Positions 28,644 to 38,009 are shown, counted from the stretch's first letter. The stretch is 64,000 nt of DNA from CAWARU01 sp963784575 (GCA_963784575.1 CAWARU010000001.1:3720001-3784000), one strand, 5' to 3'. The notes: a model not told the origin generated them from the letters alone. Made by a program: numbers and translations.

Positions 28644-30749
28644 TCATCTTATCTGTCCGAGGCCTCTTTTGACACTCAAATCCTCCTTTACTTGTTGGAC
28701 GGCTGCAGGTGAAATGCCGCAAGAAAGAAGTAGGTTCTTGATGCCTTTCACGTCATCCCGAGATAGCATGCCGCGAGGAACGGAAGCTTTGTGAGATTTA
28801 ACCACAGTACATGCCAGTGCTCCCAACTTTGCATCTTCAACCGTAGGGGTTCCTGTGTCGAGATTGCTAAACAAACCGAAAATTACCTCTTTTCCGAGTA
28901 GTTTAATATTACGATGCGAGCCGCCTCTGCCAGGCATTGTGATTTCGCCCCCTAATGCTTTTACAAGCTTCTCCACCAATGAAAAGTCAATTTTATAATG
29001 TGGAATTGGCAGAGTGAATATTTGAGCTATGATAGGTTCAACATCACACAAGCTCCCTTTTTTGAAGTATTCAAAGATAACTTTTGTTTTTGCTTGAATG
29101 GCTTCTTGGCGAATTTTTTGCTCTTTTATGTAATTTTCTTTGTTTAAGCTCTCAATAATCGCATTTCTGCGCAATTCATTCTGCTTTTTTTCAGTCTCAG
29201 CACTGCGCTTTTTATGCGCTTCCAATCTGTTTTGAATTTCTGACCTGTGGAGAGCGAGGGCTTTGGCAAATTCCTCATGCTCTTTCTGCATCCTCTGATC
29301 AAGCTCTGCTAATTTCCTCGTTCTATTCTCCTTTAAAGTTCCTAACTTCAACGATTGCAATTCTGAAGAAAATTTATGGATGTCTTTCGATAATTTTTCT
29401 ACTTCTCGGCAAATCTTTCTGTACGAAGCCAATGTCTCCTCGAGTTCAGTGTACAAATCAGGACGCTTGCAAAGGCCAATAGAAATTATACTCTTATGTG
29501 TATCCTGAAATTTATTGGTTAAATCATTATTTAATTTAAGCAATTCAAAATACGTCTTGTAAATTTGTCCAATTCCTCGATATTTATCACAAAGGCTGGA
29601 TTTTAGATGGTCTTTAGTAGCATCATGAGTTTCATGAGTTTCATGAGTTTCATGAGTTTCATGAGTTTCATGAATATCATGGGATTTCAAAGCTTTCATG
29701 TCGTCATCAGAGAGGCGTAAAGCAGGACTTTCAATTCCCGCCAATCGCTCGATTTCATGGATGGTTTGATGGTCAATATCGAGTTGATGGAATAATTTAT
29801 CCCCTAACTCCACGATCTTTGAATTTTCATCGTTAAATATATTTAAGAGCTTATTTAAATCTTGGCTTAGTTGCAAAGTGGTGCTAAAAAAATCATAGAA
29901 TTTTTGTTGCTTTGCCATGAAGTCAAGCCTTTTCTGGAAGCTAATGCGAGCTAATTCAAAAAAGTTGATGAAGCTACACTGTATGTTCTTAATTTTTTCC
30001 TCGTATTCGTCCGATATTGCATCATGCTCATTAATCAAATTATTGTGTTCTGTCACTAGAAAGTTGCGATCAATCATATATAACGATTCAATTCTTGGAT
30101 CTTCGCGAAACTTATCGAGTCGCTTAGAATTAAAATCTATTCTGAGAAGGCTTTTCATGCCTTTTTTTGGAAGGCTTTTCATTTTTTTTGTGTATTTCTT
30201 TTTCTGTACTGATTCGAAACTTGCGCTTTCACTGAAAAGCTTGTATTCAGCGCTTAACAAAGGCCTGAGTTTTGACAATTGATCTTGAATAAACCCTAGG
30301 ACAGTATCTTGGTCTAATTCGGCAGTAGAATCCATTTCTTTCAGCAGATCTTGCCTGCTTTGGATCATGCGTTGAAGGCAAATTGAGACTATGTCCGCAG
30401 CAAAAGCTTGATTTGCTTTAACAATTTGAAACAGTTTTTCCAATATTCCGAGTTGGTTGCTCATGCCATCCATGACTTTTTCTTTAGCCAAATGTAGCCC
30501 TGCATCATTGCTGCTTTTTTCTCCTTTTGAAATTGGAAATATTAAACAACTTCCGGAGGGTAGGTTTAAATATCCATTAGAGCCGCTTATGGTATAAGAA
30601 GTGGTTTCATCCTTTATGTATTCTATTTCAGTAGATAAAAATTCAATCATTGAGGCAAATGTTGCTTCAACATCCGCCCAAATTGCGACCCGTTCAGTTA
30701 TTTGACTTTTAGTTGCCAGCATTTTTGCAGCATCAGAGAAAGTTTGCAT
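28644..30749 (-). CDS. Coiled-coil protein with a HicA-like C-terminal domain, 701 residues
   Basis: This intact gene has an ATG at 30749 preceded by AGGTAGGTG. Residues 1-350 are mostly helical and polar. A tandem His-Glu-Thr linker (about residues 360-376) is coded by a 9-base repeat. Residues about 430-560 are strong coiled coil (KLAELDQRMQKEHEEFAKAL, EAHKKRSAETEKKQNELRRN). The end, about residues 580-660, reads VEKLVKALGGEITMPGRGGS and HRNIKL, then SVPRGMLSRDDVKGIKNLLL. This order (L-x-x-L-G ... G-S-H-x-x, then a basic strand and I-x-x-L-L-x-x-x-G-I) is like HicA mRNA-interferase toxins with their dsRBD-like fold. No HicB-like antitoxin is adjacent. The function is unknown, possibly a host-directed protein. 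Confidence 0.65.
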   Translation of the reverse strand: MQTFSDAAKMLATKSQITERVAIWADVEATFASMIEFLSTEIEYIKDETTSYTISGSNGYLNLPSGSCLIFPISKGEKSSNDAGLHLAKEKVMDGMSNQLGILEKLFQIVKANQAFAADIVSICLQRMIQSRQDLLKEMDSTAELDQDTVLGFIQDQLSKLRPLLSAEYKLFSESASFESVQKKKYTKKMKSLPKKGMKSLLRIDFNSKRLDKFREDPRIESLYMIDRNFLVTEHNNLINEHDAISDEYEEKIKNIQCSFINFFELARISFQKRLDFMAKQQKFYDFFSTTLQLSQDLNKLLNIFNDENSKIVELGDKLFHQLDIDHQTIHEIERLAGIESPALRLSDDDMKALKSHDIHETHETHETHETHETHDATKDHLKSSLCDKYRGIGQIYKTYFELLKLNNDLTNKFQDTHKSIISIGLCKRPDLYTELEETLASYRKICREVEKLSKDIHKFSSELQSLKLGTLKENRTRKLAELDQRMQKEHEEFAKALALHRSEIQNRLEAHKKRSAETEKKQNELRRNAIIESLNKENYIKEQKIRQEAIQAKTKVIFEYFKKGSLCDVEPIIAQIFTLPIPHYKIDFSLVEKLVKALGGEITMPGRGGSHRNIKLLGKEVIFGLFSNLDTGTPTVEDAKLGALACTVVKSHKASVPRGMLSRDDVKGIKNLLLSCGISPAAVQQVKEDLSVKRGLGQIR
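29624..29668. repeat. Nine-base tandem repeat coding His-Glu-Thr
   Basis: Five perfect CATGAGTTT units on the plus strand encode repeated H-E-T on the minus strand, in frame within the coiled-coil protein. Copy-number change would lengthen or shorten the linker by three residues per unit. Confidence 0.85.
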
Positions 30750-30963
30750 AATCACCTACCTAGTATAGAAATGTTTAAATTAGTTGTGAATCATAATTTA
30801 AGACATAATATATCCAGAAAAAAAGGAGGTCAAGTCACAGAAACTTCGGAAAAGTGGAGGTTAAACAAATGACTCTATTTTTCTTGTTGGGGACGGGCCG
30901 TTGTTGGTGCCGTGTCGTTCTTGGTTACAGCGTTAGGTGTAAGAAGACGGCCGATGTCATTTA

Positions 30964-32283
30964 TCACACGAATTTCATTAACGGTTTAAAACCTAGATCT
31001 GGATCATCTTTAAAGATCGCTTTAAGCGTGTCGTCAAAAGACTCGAACAGATCCTGAAAAGGATCATCTAAAAAAGCTTTTGGCTCTTTTTTTATCTGAG
31101 ATTCATTAAAGACATTACCAGCATAACCAGCAACAATATTGATAAGAGGCTGACTGAAGGCAAGTACTTTGGAACATTCTGCATTAATAGCGGCTTCTTC
31201 GGCCTTTCTATTCTCATGCAAGACAGTTTTTATCGTAATTGGCAAATTTAAATAATCTGCAGGGTCCTTACCTAAATAATTTAGCATGATGTCTGTAATT
31301 TTTGTCCCTGAAAGTGCTTTAGCCAAAATATTTATTCGAGCGTTATATTTTTCAGGATTGTTAGATTTTATATACTCATAGTCTTCATCTTCTCCGTTAA
31401 ATTCAATAGGACAAAAAAGTCCAAGACTGGTTAAATTTTTATTTTCTTTGATCAAAAAAACTAGATTGGCATAAACGAGGTCTTGAAGACAATATAGGCT
31501 GAAGAGAGAACCAATTTCTATATGATTGATAGAAGTATTTTTGCTAAGTGCTACAAAGAATAACTTAATATTGATATCTGAACATTCAAAACGTTCGGAA
31601 CGCAGCCTTAATGTTTTTATAGTTTTATTAAAGGCAATGCCGCCTCCTAAATAGAGCATTTCTTGTTCACTCATTTCTTTAAAGTCTATTGACAAATCTA
31701 AGGCTTCGATTCGAGAATTGGCGAGCGAATGAGCGAACAAAAATGCATTTTCTGAAGAAATTCCTGAAAACTGGGCCCAAATATTCAATCTCTGAAATTT
31801 CAATTTCTTCATAAGTTGAGAAATACGGCTAAAAGACTCTCGATTAAAAAGGGAAAAGTTAACTGCTTCAAAATCTATTTCATGGCAAGACCGATGACTT
31901 TCTATAGCGGTGAACATCAAGTTAAGTTTGACAATTGAAAGTTCATGTAGATTAACTCCTGGGTGAAAATCTACAATTAAAGAACCTGGCAGCAGTAGGA
32001 ATGCAGCAATAAAAGCATGAAAGTCCGAATTAGGCAGTTTCAAATCTTTTAATGCTATGTGAGATATTTTTCCATCAGATGAAACATGAAAAGAATGTGC
32101 TTTCAAGATACCCATTGGATCCAGAGTAACCATCTGTTCTATAGTTTCCTTAACTTTCTTAACTTCCAGAGCTTTCCTAGTTTCATGAGTCTCCTTAGAT
32201 TCCAATTTAGTACAAAGAGTATCGAAAGTTACCACAGTTCCTCGTTTAGTATAAGTTATCCATTTGATTGAAGTGTTATTCAA
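30964..32283 (-). CDS. Leucine-rich-repeat-type protein, 439 residues
   Basis: The protein has irregular ribonuclease-inhibitor-like LRR segments in the middle (for example IEALDLSIDFKEMSEQEMLY, IKTLRLRSERFECSDINIKL, LTSLGLFCPIEF). An N-terminal charged linker (ESKETHETRKALEVKKVKET) precedes them. The C-terminal region has VLAFSQPLINIVAGYAGNVF, a motif similar to one at the end of the LRR protein at 53493-54506. The start is uncertain: the frame opens with TTG at 32283 after an upstream stop, and the first Met is residue 51. No signal peptide is seen. An effector role is suggested only by the repeat type and surroundings. Confidence 0.6.
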   Translation of the reverse strand: MNNTSIKWITYTKRGTVVTFDTLCTKLESKETHETRKALEVKKVKETIEQMVTLDPMGILKAHSFHVSSDGKISHIALKDLKLPNSDFHAFIAAFLLLPGSLIVDFHPGVNLHELSIVKLNLMFTAIESHRSCHEIDFEAVNFSLFNRESFSRISQLMKKLKFQRLNIWAQFSGISSENAFLFAHSLANSRIEALDLSIDFKEMSEQEMLYLGGGIAFNKTIKTLRLRSERFECSDINIKLFFVALSKNTSINHIEIGSLFSLYCLQDLVYANLVFLIKENKNLTSLGLFCPIEFNGEDEDYEYIKSNNPEKYNARINILAKALSGTKITDIMLNYLGKDPADYLNLPITIKTVLHENRKAEEAAINAECSKVLAFSQPLINIVAGYAGNVFNESQIKKEPKAFLDDPFQDLFESFDDTLKAIFKDDPDLGFKPLMKFV

Positions 32284-32523
32284 ATCAGAAATGATAAAAA
32301 TTGGTTAATAAATTACATAATGAATGCATTTTCTTAGCTAGATAGTTTCATCATAATTAATTGAAAAACGAAACTAGCTAAATAACCAGTATTCAATTGA
32401 GAGACAAAAGTAGGCCAGGATCAATTTTTGATTGGAATAAATATATTTCTGTATTATGTAAACACTCGATTCGATAATGCGCGGTTTTTAAGATTATATT
32501 AATAATTGCGTGGAGGTACTCTG

Positions 32524-32783
32524 ATGTCAGCAGTATATGTCGGTTATGGTGAATATTATTATGAAAATTTACCAGGGATGTGGTAGAGGATATCATTGAG
32601 GAGTTTGGGTTTAACAGTGTCAATGATTTGAAACGAATAGGGGGTAAAGGTCCTCTATTTACACCTTTAGGTTTAGCCATTACTCTCATGGCTGAAACTC
32701 CAGAGTATAATGAAAATCATGATAGATTTACTAAAAAATACAATTATTACAATAGTGTTGCTTTCAAGCTTAGTCGTTCATAA
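32524..32783 (+). pseudogene. Frameshifted small gene
   Basis: GGAGGT stands six bases before an ATG at 32524. The frame opens MSAVYVGYGEYYYENLPG and stops at 32588. One base away, another frame continues DVVEDIIEEFGFNSVNDLKR, then IGGKGPLFTPLGLAITLMAE, and ends at 32783. The strong ribosome site shows this was a real gene of about 85 residues. I do not recognise it. Its 3' end runs into the broken copy of the cyd small-subunit gene. Confidence 0.45.
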
Positions 32784-32930
32784 GGATAAATTATCGATAT
32801 GGTTGATTAAAAACCCAAAAATTAAACAATGGCTCTGGTTTCTTTTTTTATGGGTCAGTGGATTACTCACCTTGGCAATATTAACATATCCACTAAAATT
32901 TTTTTAATGAATCAACTGAGATGATGATTT
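32783..32930 (+). pseudogene. Second, inactivated copy of the bd-oxidase small-subunit gene
   Basis: This segment aligns with 26988-27133. The translation KNPKIKQWLWFLFLWVSGLL, TLAILTYPLKFF is clearly the same small protein. The ATG of the living copy is ATA here (after TTATCG), and an extra T in a T-run near the 3' end creates an early stop. Similarity ends within a few bases after the stop (GATGATGATTT), giving a sharp boundary. No cydA or cydB precedes it. Confidence 0.85.
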
Positions 32931-33099
32931 GTCACCAGTTTTTGTGTTTGATATGGCATTTAAAAAAATGTTCTGTTCTTTCTTATAACGATAATTGGTT
33001 TTGGGGTATTCATTTTTTTTAGCTAGTAAAGTGTTTCGATTATGGGGATCATGAAGTTCTTGATTATCCAGATCTTTATTGTCACGACACCATTGTCAC

Positions 33100-33801
33100 C
33101 TATACAATTGTACCAAAGAGTTTTCCTATACCGGCCGTTACCCCCATCGCGAGTGCACCCCACACAGTGACGCGTATAGCGCCTATCAAGATATTGGCAC
33201 CTCCGGTAAAAGCCGCCAATCCACCCAATAAAGCTAGAAACATGAGCGATACTCCAGATACAGCGGGAATTAAAATTGTGAAAGGTACCATGAATACCAT
33301 TACCAGTGGTAATGCAGCACCAACTGAAAATGTGATAGCTGAAGTTATGGCTGCCTGAATTGGACGCGCTTTAATTGCTTCCGTAATACCTAATTCATCG
33401 CGCGCATGAGCTCCAAGTGCATCATGTGTCATAAGTTGAGCTGCAACTTGTTTGGCAAGATTTGGTTCTACTCCACGGGAAACATAAATTTCAGCCAACT
33501 CTTCATGTTCATACTTTGGGTTCTGCAGAAGCTCAATGCGTTCCTTCTCGATATCGCTTCGCTCAATATCTAATTGTGAACTTACAGAAACATATTCACC
33601 TGCGGCCATCGACATAGCACCTGCGACAAGAGCCGCTATTCCTGAAATCAATATATTATGTTGCGTCGTATGTGCTGAGGCAATACCCAAAATAAGACTA
33701 GCAATAGAGATTATGCCATCGTTTGCTCCTAATACTGCTGCTCGCAACCAATTGATTCTATTACTACGATGGTTTTCAACAATAAATTTTGGAAAACTCA
33801 T
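33100..33801 (-). CDS. VIT1/CCC1-family Fe2+/Mn2+ transporter
   Basis: This 233-residue intact protein has about five membrane helices and the family blocks INWLRAAVLGANDGIISIAS and LVAGAMSMAAGEYVSVSSQL, which contain the conserved Asp, Gly, Met and Glu of the transport path. DIERSDIEKERIELLQNP, the cytosolic metal-binding helix region, follows. The C-terminus has SVGAALPLVMVF and TGGANILIGAIRV. VIT-family proteins move iron or manganese out of the cytoplasm. I choose the ATG at 33801, with GGAGAA six bases upstream, over the in-frame TTG at 33816. An inverted repeat overlaps the likely promoter. Confidence 0.9.
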   Translation of the reverse strand: MSFPKFIVENHRSNRINWLRAAVLGANDGIISIASLILGIASAHTTQHNILISGIAALVAGAMSMAAGEYVSVSSQLDIERSDIEKERIELLQNPKYEHEELAEIYVSRGVEPNLAKQVAAQLMTHDALGAHARDELGITEAIKARPIQAAITSAITFSVGAALPLVMVFMVPFTILIPAVSGVSLMFLALLGGLAAFTGGANILIGAIRVTVWGALAMGVTAGIGKLFGTIV

Positions 33802-33829
33802 TAAAAATTTCTCCAAATGGTAAAATCGG

Positions 33830-33848
33830 TATACTACTGAATAGTATA
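33830..33848. promoter_or_regulatory. Inverted repeat with -10-like boxes upstream of the VIT gene
   Basis: The perfect 7-base arms TATACTA and TAGTATA flank five bases, 29 bases before the transporter ATG. Each arm contains a TATACT box, one per strand. The site is a candidate operator or pair of divergent -10 elements; no matching -35 was found. Confidence 0.35.
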
Positions 33849-33919
33849 GATGCGATGAGCTTCTATTGTTGTAGGAAGGGTTTACCAGTGCAATACACCC
33901 AAACGGTCTTGTTAGCCTT

Positions 33920-33968
33920 TCTAAAGTCTAAAGTCTAAAGTCTAAAGTCTAAAGTCTAAAGTCTAAAG
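33920..33968. repeat. Tandem repeat, seven copies of TCTAAAG
   Basis: Seven perfect 7-base units lie in a non-coding region. The unit length is not a multiple of three and no reading frame crosses it convincingly. Confidence 0.9.
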
Positions 33969-34017
33969 TTATTAGTGTTTAAACTATTTATAATACGCAC
34001 GCAGTAATATTTTTTCA

Positions 34018-34051
34018 ACCTCCGACTCAGGGGGCTGCTGTCGGAGTTTTT
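34018..34051 (+). terminator. Rho-independent terminator without an obvious gene upstream
   Basis: CTCCGAC (34020-34026) pairs with GTCGGAG (34040-34046) over a GC-rich 13-base loop and is followed by TTTTT, so it works on the plus strand. There is no plus-strand protein gene in the preceding 900 bases, so it may end a small RNA or the transcript of a lost gene. Confidence 0.55.
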
Positions 34052-34277
34052 CATTCTCTGGAAAGCAACTCTTGCAATATATAATAGTTTTGTAGTCTTC
34101 CAATGCTTCATATACCAATCTTCAAAGCAAAATGATAAAATTTTTATCAAATTGGTTTCCGAGGTTTGCAAGTTGATAACTTTACATAAGTTAGGTTATT
34201 AATAAGTCTACTCCGAAAGCAAATAGTATAGTGAGGAAGATATTAATCATTTTTATTAAACTAGGGGGGAAGCTCTA

Positions 34278-34425
34278 ATGTCAACAGATACTGCAGAAGT
34301 AAATTACGATTGGATGGACCTTTAATTTTTTCTTCCAGCTCTCAAAGATTTGAAAAAGATTTTCTACTAAGTATTGATGAATTGCGAAGACGCGGGAAGA
34401 GGTACTGCTTTTTCCTATAGCAATA
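34278..34425 (+). pseudogene. Short gene remnant with a strong ribosome site
   Basis: GGGGGGAAG stands before an ATG at 34278 that opens MSTDTAEVNYDWMDL and stops at 34325. In the neighbouring frame the reading continues GPLIFSSSSQRFEKDFLLSI and DELRRRGKRYC. This looks like the decayed start of a gene that once preceded the Sel1 gene. The family is not recognised. Confidence 0.35.
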
Positions 34426-34534
34426 ATCGTAAAGAAATTGATTTACGGGGCAGGTTATAACAATTGAAGATAGCCTAGGTTGTTTTTATTAAATAAATTA
34501 TAGAGAATATTCATGTTAATTTGGGGAGAAAGCC

Positions 34535-36508
34535 ATGGCAGTGATTGTAAATGAAACTAAATTGATTGCAGAAGCCCGTGAATTATTAAAAAAACCTAAA
34601 AACGGACCTTTTAGTAAAGGAGATGCTGAAGCGCAACTTAAACTTGCATTTATGTTTGCGGAAGGGCAAGGGGTTGCCAAGGATGAGAGACAAGCAATGG
34701 AATGGTTTCGCAAGGCCGCAGAGCAGGGCCACGCTGAAGCGCAATATAATCTTGGAGTGGGTTTTGCGAATGGTAAAGGAAATGCCAAGGATGAGAGACA
34801 AGCAATGGAATGGTTTCACAAGGCCGCAGAGCAGGGCCACGTTGAAGCGCAATTTAATCTTGGGGTGGGTTTTGTGAAAGGTAAAGGAATTGACAAGGAC
34901 GAGCGGCAAGCAGTGGAGTGGTTCTTTAAGGCGGCAAAGCAGGGATATGCTAAAGCACAATTTAACCTTGGAGTAATGTTAGCGAATGGTCAAGGTATTG
35001 CAAAGGATGAAGGGTTAGCGATGGAATGGTACCGCAAGGCTGCAGAGCAGGAAGACGCTAAAGCGAAAAATAGTCTTGCTGCTTTACAAATACTAGAAGA
35101 CTATCGTGCTGCTGCCCAAAAGGGCGATGCTGAGGCACAATTCGCTCTTGGTGTTGCATATAGATTTGGGAATGTTGTTGAAAAAGATTTAAAAAAGGCT
35201 GTGGAATGGTATCGCAAGGCTGCAGTGAAGGGACTTGCTAAAGCACAATGTAGTCTTGGTGTGATGCTTGAGAATGGTCGAGGTGTTGCCAAGGATAAAC
35301 GACAAGCAGTGAAATGGTATCGCAAGGCTTCAGAGCAAGGGGATGCTGAAGCGCAATGTAGGCTAGCTATGGCTTTTACATATGGTGAAGGAGTTAAGCA
35401 GGATTTACATCAATCTTTTGCATATTTTCATAAGGCTGCAGAGCAGGGAAATGCTGAGGCACAATGCCACCTTGGTTTAGTTTTTGAAAATGGACTAGGC
35501 GTTGAAAAGGATTTAGGCCAAGCTACAGAATGGTATCGCAAGGCAGAAGAACAAGGGGAAAAAAAGTTAATTAGTGATGTCAAAGAAAGACTCAGTTTAA
35601 CAATTAGGATTGCAATGCTCAAAGCATTAAAAAATGGTGAAGAAAGTAATGAAAAAGAGGCTTTGAAATGGTATCGGGAAGCGGCAGTGCTAGGTAATGC
35701 TGAGGCACAATGTCATCTTGGAGCGAGACTCGCAAATGGTCAAGGTGTTGAAAAGGATTTAAAACAAGCTGCTGAATGGTTTCGCAAGGCGGCTGAACAA
35801 GGGATTGCTGAAGCACAATTTAATCTTGGAATGATGTTTGCGAATGGTCAAGGTGTTGAAAAAGATTTAAGACAAGCGATTGTATGGTGCCAAAAAGCTG
35901 CAGAGCAAGGTGATGCTGATGCGAAAGACGCACTTGAAAAAATACTTAAGTATGGTGAGGATACCCTAATAAATGAGAGTCAATTCGTAGAATCCCCCAT
36001 AGGGTTAGCACAAAAACTATCTGATGTGCAAATTACATTACCCACTTTTGGTCTCATAGAACCTTCTTCAGAAAGGACAAGGACTTCTCCGGTAGAAGAA
36101 TCAACAGTTAGAGAAGAACTTATTATTTTACAAAAAAATGCGGAAGCGGAGGATGCTGAAGCTCAATATGAGCTTGGAAAGTCATTAATAAAAGGTTTCT
36201 ATGATCTAGATAAAGATATTGTAAAAGGGGTAAAATGGGTAAAGAAGGCTGCAGAGCAAGGTCATATAATTGCTCAATATAATCTAGGCGTAGCCTTTGA
36301 GGGAGGACATGGAGTGCCAAGAGATGAAAGGCAAGCTATGGAATGGTACCGAAATGCCGCAGAGCAAGGGCATGCCGATGCACAAACTGCGTTTGACCGC
36401 TTGCAATCTTCTTTAAAGACTTCTGATACCACAGTTACTTTCACCAAGAATCAAAACGGAAACTGCGACAATAGAAACAAAAGAAAAGCAGGAATCAATT
36501 ACACGTGA
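34535..36508 (+). CDS. Sel1-repeat protein, probable effector (N-terminal part of a frameshifted larger gene)
   Basis: The protein has 657 codons from the ATG at 34535, with GGGGAGAAAG just upstream. After a 25-residue leader come about 13 Sel1-like repeats of the form A-x-A-Q-x-x-L-G-x-x-x-x-x-G-x-G-V-x-K-D-x-x-x-A-x-x-W-Y-x-K-A-A-E-Q-G. They occur in two blocks separated by a Pro/Thr-rich linker (about residues 480-530), with two more repeats after it. Such solenoids mediate protein binding and are frequent among Legionella and Coxiella effectors. The reading frame slips near 36430-36450; the continuation is in the next frame (36441-38009). As it stands the last 20 residues are out-of-frame sequence. 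Confidence 0.8.
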   Translation: MAVIVNETKLIAEARELLKKPKNGPFSKGDAEAQLKLAFMFAEGQGVAKDERQAMEWFRKAAEQGHAEAQYNLGVGFANGKGNAKDERQAMEWFHKAAEQGHVEAQFNLGVGFVKGKGIDKDERQAVEWFFKAAKQGYAKAQFNLGVMLANGQGIAKDEGLAMEWYRKAAEQEDAKAKNSLAALQILEDYRAAAQKGDAEAQFALGVAYRFGNVVEKDLKKAVEWYRKAAVKGLAKAQCSLGVMLENGRGVAKDKRQAVKWYRKASEQGDAEAQCRLAMAFTYGEGVKQDLHQSFAYFHKAAEQGNAEAQCHLGLVFENGLGVEKDLGQATEWYRKAEEQGEKKLISDVKERLSLTIRIAMLKALKNGEESNEKEALKWYREAAVLGNAEAQCHLGARLANGQGVEKDLKQAAEWFRKAAEQGIAEAQFNLGMMFANGQGVEKDLRQAIVWCQKAAEQGDADAKDALEKILKYGEDTLINESQFVESPIGLAQKLSDVQITLPTFGLIEPSSERTRTSPVEESTVREELIILQKNAEAEDAEAQYELGKSLIKGFYDLDKDIVKGVKWVKKAAEQGHIIAQYNLGVAFEGGHGVPRDERQAMEWYRNAAEQGHADAQTAFDRLQSSLKTSDTTVTFTKNQNGNCDNRNKRKAGINYT

Positions 36509-38009
36509 ACACCATGATTTTATTGAAGGCTTACGCACATCAGGTTTTTCAGCTATCCATATTGAGCAGTTGAAAAAAAATCTAACGTCTTCATTATCTT
36601 CAGATGATAAGATATTTGCAGATTGGAAAGAGAGTATCACCAAAAGCTTAGTGACTCTGCAAAATGACTTGTCAGAAACTCATAGAGAATTGGGTCGTGG
36701 ACCTGAAACCAAAACCAAATATGAATTTATTAAAGCTCGGCCTAAGCTTGATGACTATCGAAAACGTTTAGAAAAGGAATTTGGCTATTTTGCTTTATGT
36801 TATTCTTTGGCTCTGGCGGGTCTTTTTCAATTAGAAGATAATAAAAAGGACACGATGATTGCAGCGATGAGTTCAATTCCTCAAGCTACCATTGAAGGTA
36901 TTCCTATTGTCGGTCCTTCGGTTGGGAAATTGTTCAGTTTAATTCCTAAAGGACTTAAATTCGCGAATAGAAAACATCGTATGAAACAAATGAATCGATT
37001 CAAGGAGCTTTTTGGAGGAATAAACGAGATTAGTAACATTGCCTATTTGTTATCCTTGGAATTAACTTTAGCTAAACAATCTGAAATAGAAGCCCATGAA
37101 AAAATGGAGTATGAAGGTCTCGCCAAGATTAAAGGTTTATTTGAGTTGGGCAAGGAAAACGTCGTTAAACAATGGAAAGACTTAACTACGAGCGATACAA
37201 CTGGAGTGAAATTAAAGCCGACAGAAGAATTAGCAATTCGGGACTGCGCTTTTATCATGCAGAAAGTCACTGCAGAAGAGGTGTCCATTGATTCAACCAG
37301 AGAACTAATTCCACAGTTGGTGGAGGTGGTGATAGGCAAACCCTATAAATCGATAGAGTTAGCTTTGTCGTCCACAATCACAACACCTGTAAATCCGGTG
37401 TCCTTACCAGCCTCTCCTCTAGCGTTGGTTTCACCTATTGCTTCTCCACTCTCTACCTCCTCTAGTCCTGCCACCTTATCTGACGTAGAAACTCTAAAAC
37501 AATTGTTAAGGGAACAACAAGAAGCAGCCCGGAGACATGATGAAGATTTAAAAGCACAGAAGGAAGCTTTAAGAAGACAGCAGATCGAAGCAGAAGCCGC
37601 TAGAGCAGAGACCAAGGCGCTAGCCGAGAAACTCGCCAAGGTACAAAAACAACTTCAAGCAACAGATGTCGATGGGGGGGCAGAAGCGCTGATTGTAGAA
37701 AAACCAGAAGCTTCATCCAGTTCTACTTCATCGGTCTCCTATGCTGAATTCCATGCTTTGAAAAAGCAAGTCACTATGACCTCCCAGATAACCGAAGAAA
37801 CGGCAGAAAGGATGGACGTGATGTCACGAACAGTTTATGACCTCCAAGACGATAAAAGAAGTGAACGAAAGAAAATGGCTGCTAAGCAGATTACCTATGC
37901 TCGAGACAGGGATGCGGCTCAAACAAAACAAAGGCAAGAGGAAGAAAGAGTGCAAGAAGCACGAAAATCGAAATCAAAACGATTTATGACTGCTAAAGAT
38001 TTAATGTAA
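36441..38009 (+). pseudogene. C-terminal coiled-coil half of the Sel1 protein, separated by a frameshift
   Basis: The frame continues smoothly from the Sel1 array as IKTETATIETKEKQESITRE, HHDFIEGLRTSGFSAIHIEQ and onwards. It has no ATG or ribosome site; the first usable start is a TTG at 36570. It contains a helical globular region (YFALCYSLALAGLFQLEDNK, IPIVGPSVGKLFSLIPKGLK), a Pro/Ser/Thr-rich stretch near 37390-37480, then coiled coil (LREQQEAARRHDEDLKAQKE, RAETKALAEKLAKVQKQLQA) and a basic tail (ARKSKSKRFMTAKDLM). Joined to the first half it would make a protein of about 1,150 residues. Confidence 0.65.

Noticed and set aside
30854..31057. Plus-strand 67-codon frame with a GTGGAGG site upstream
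   Set aside because: Half of it runs antisense through the LRR gene. The upstream GGAGG is attractive, but the translation has no protein-like pattern.
32393..32689. Minus-strand 98-codon frame
   Set aside because: It is antisense to the frameshifted small gene at 32524, which has a strong ribosome site and better composition.
33024..33110. Plus-strand readable stretch (DYGDHEVLDYPDLYCHDTIV) next to the VIT gene
   Set aside because: It is very short, has no start and partly overlaps the transporter gene end; not enough to call a remnant.
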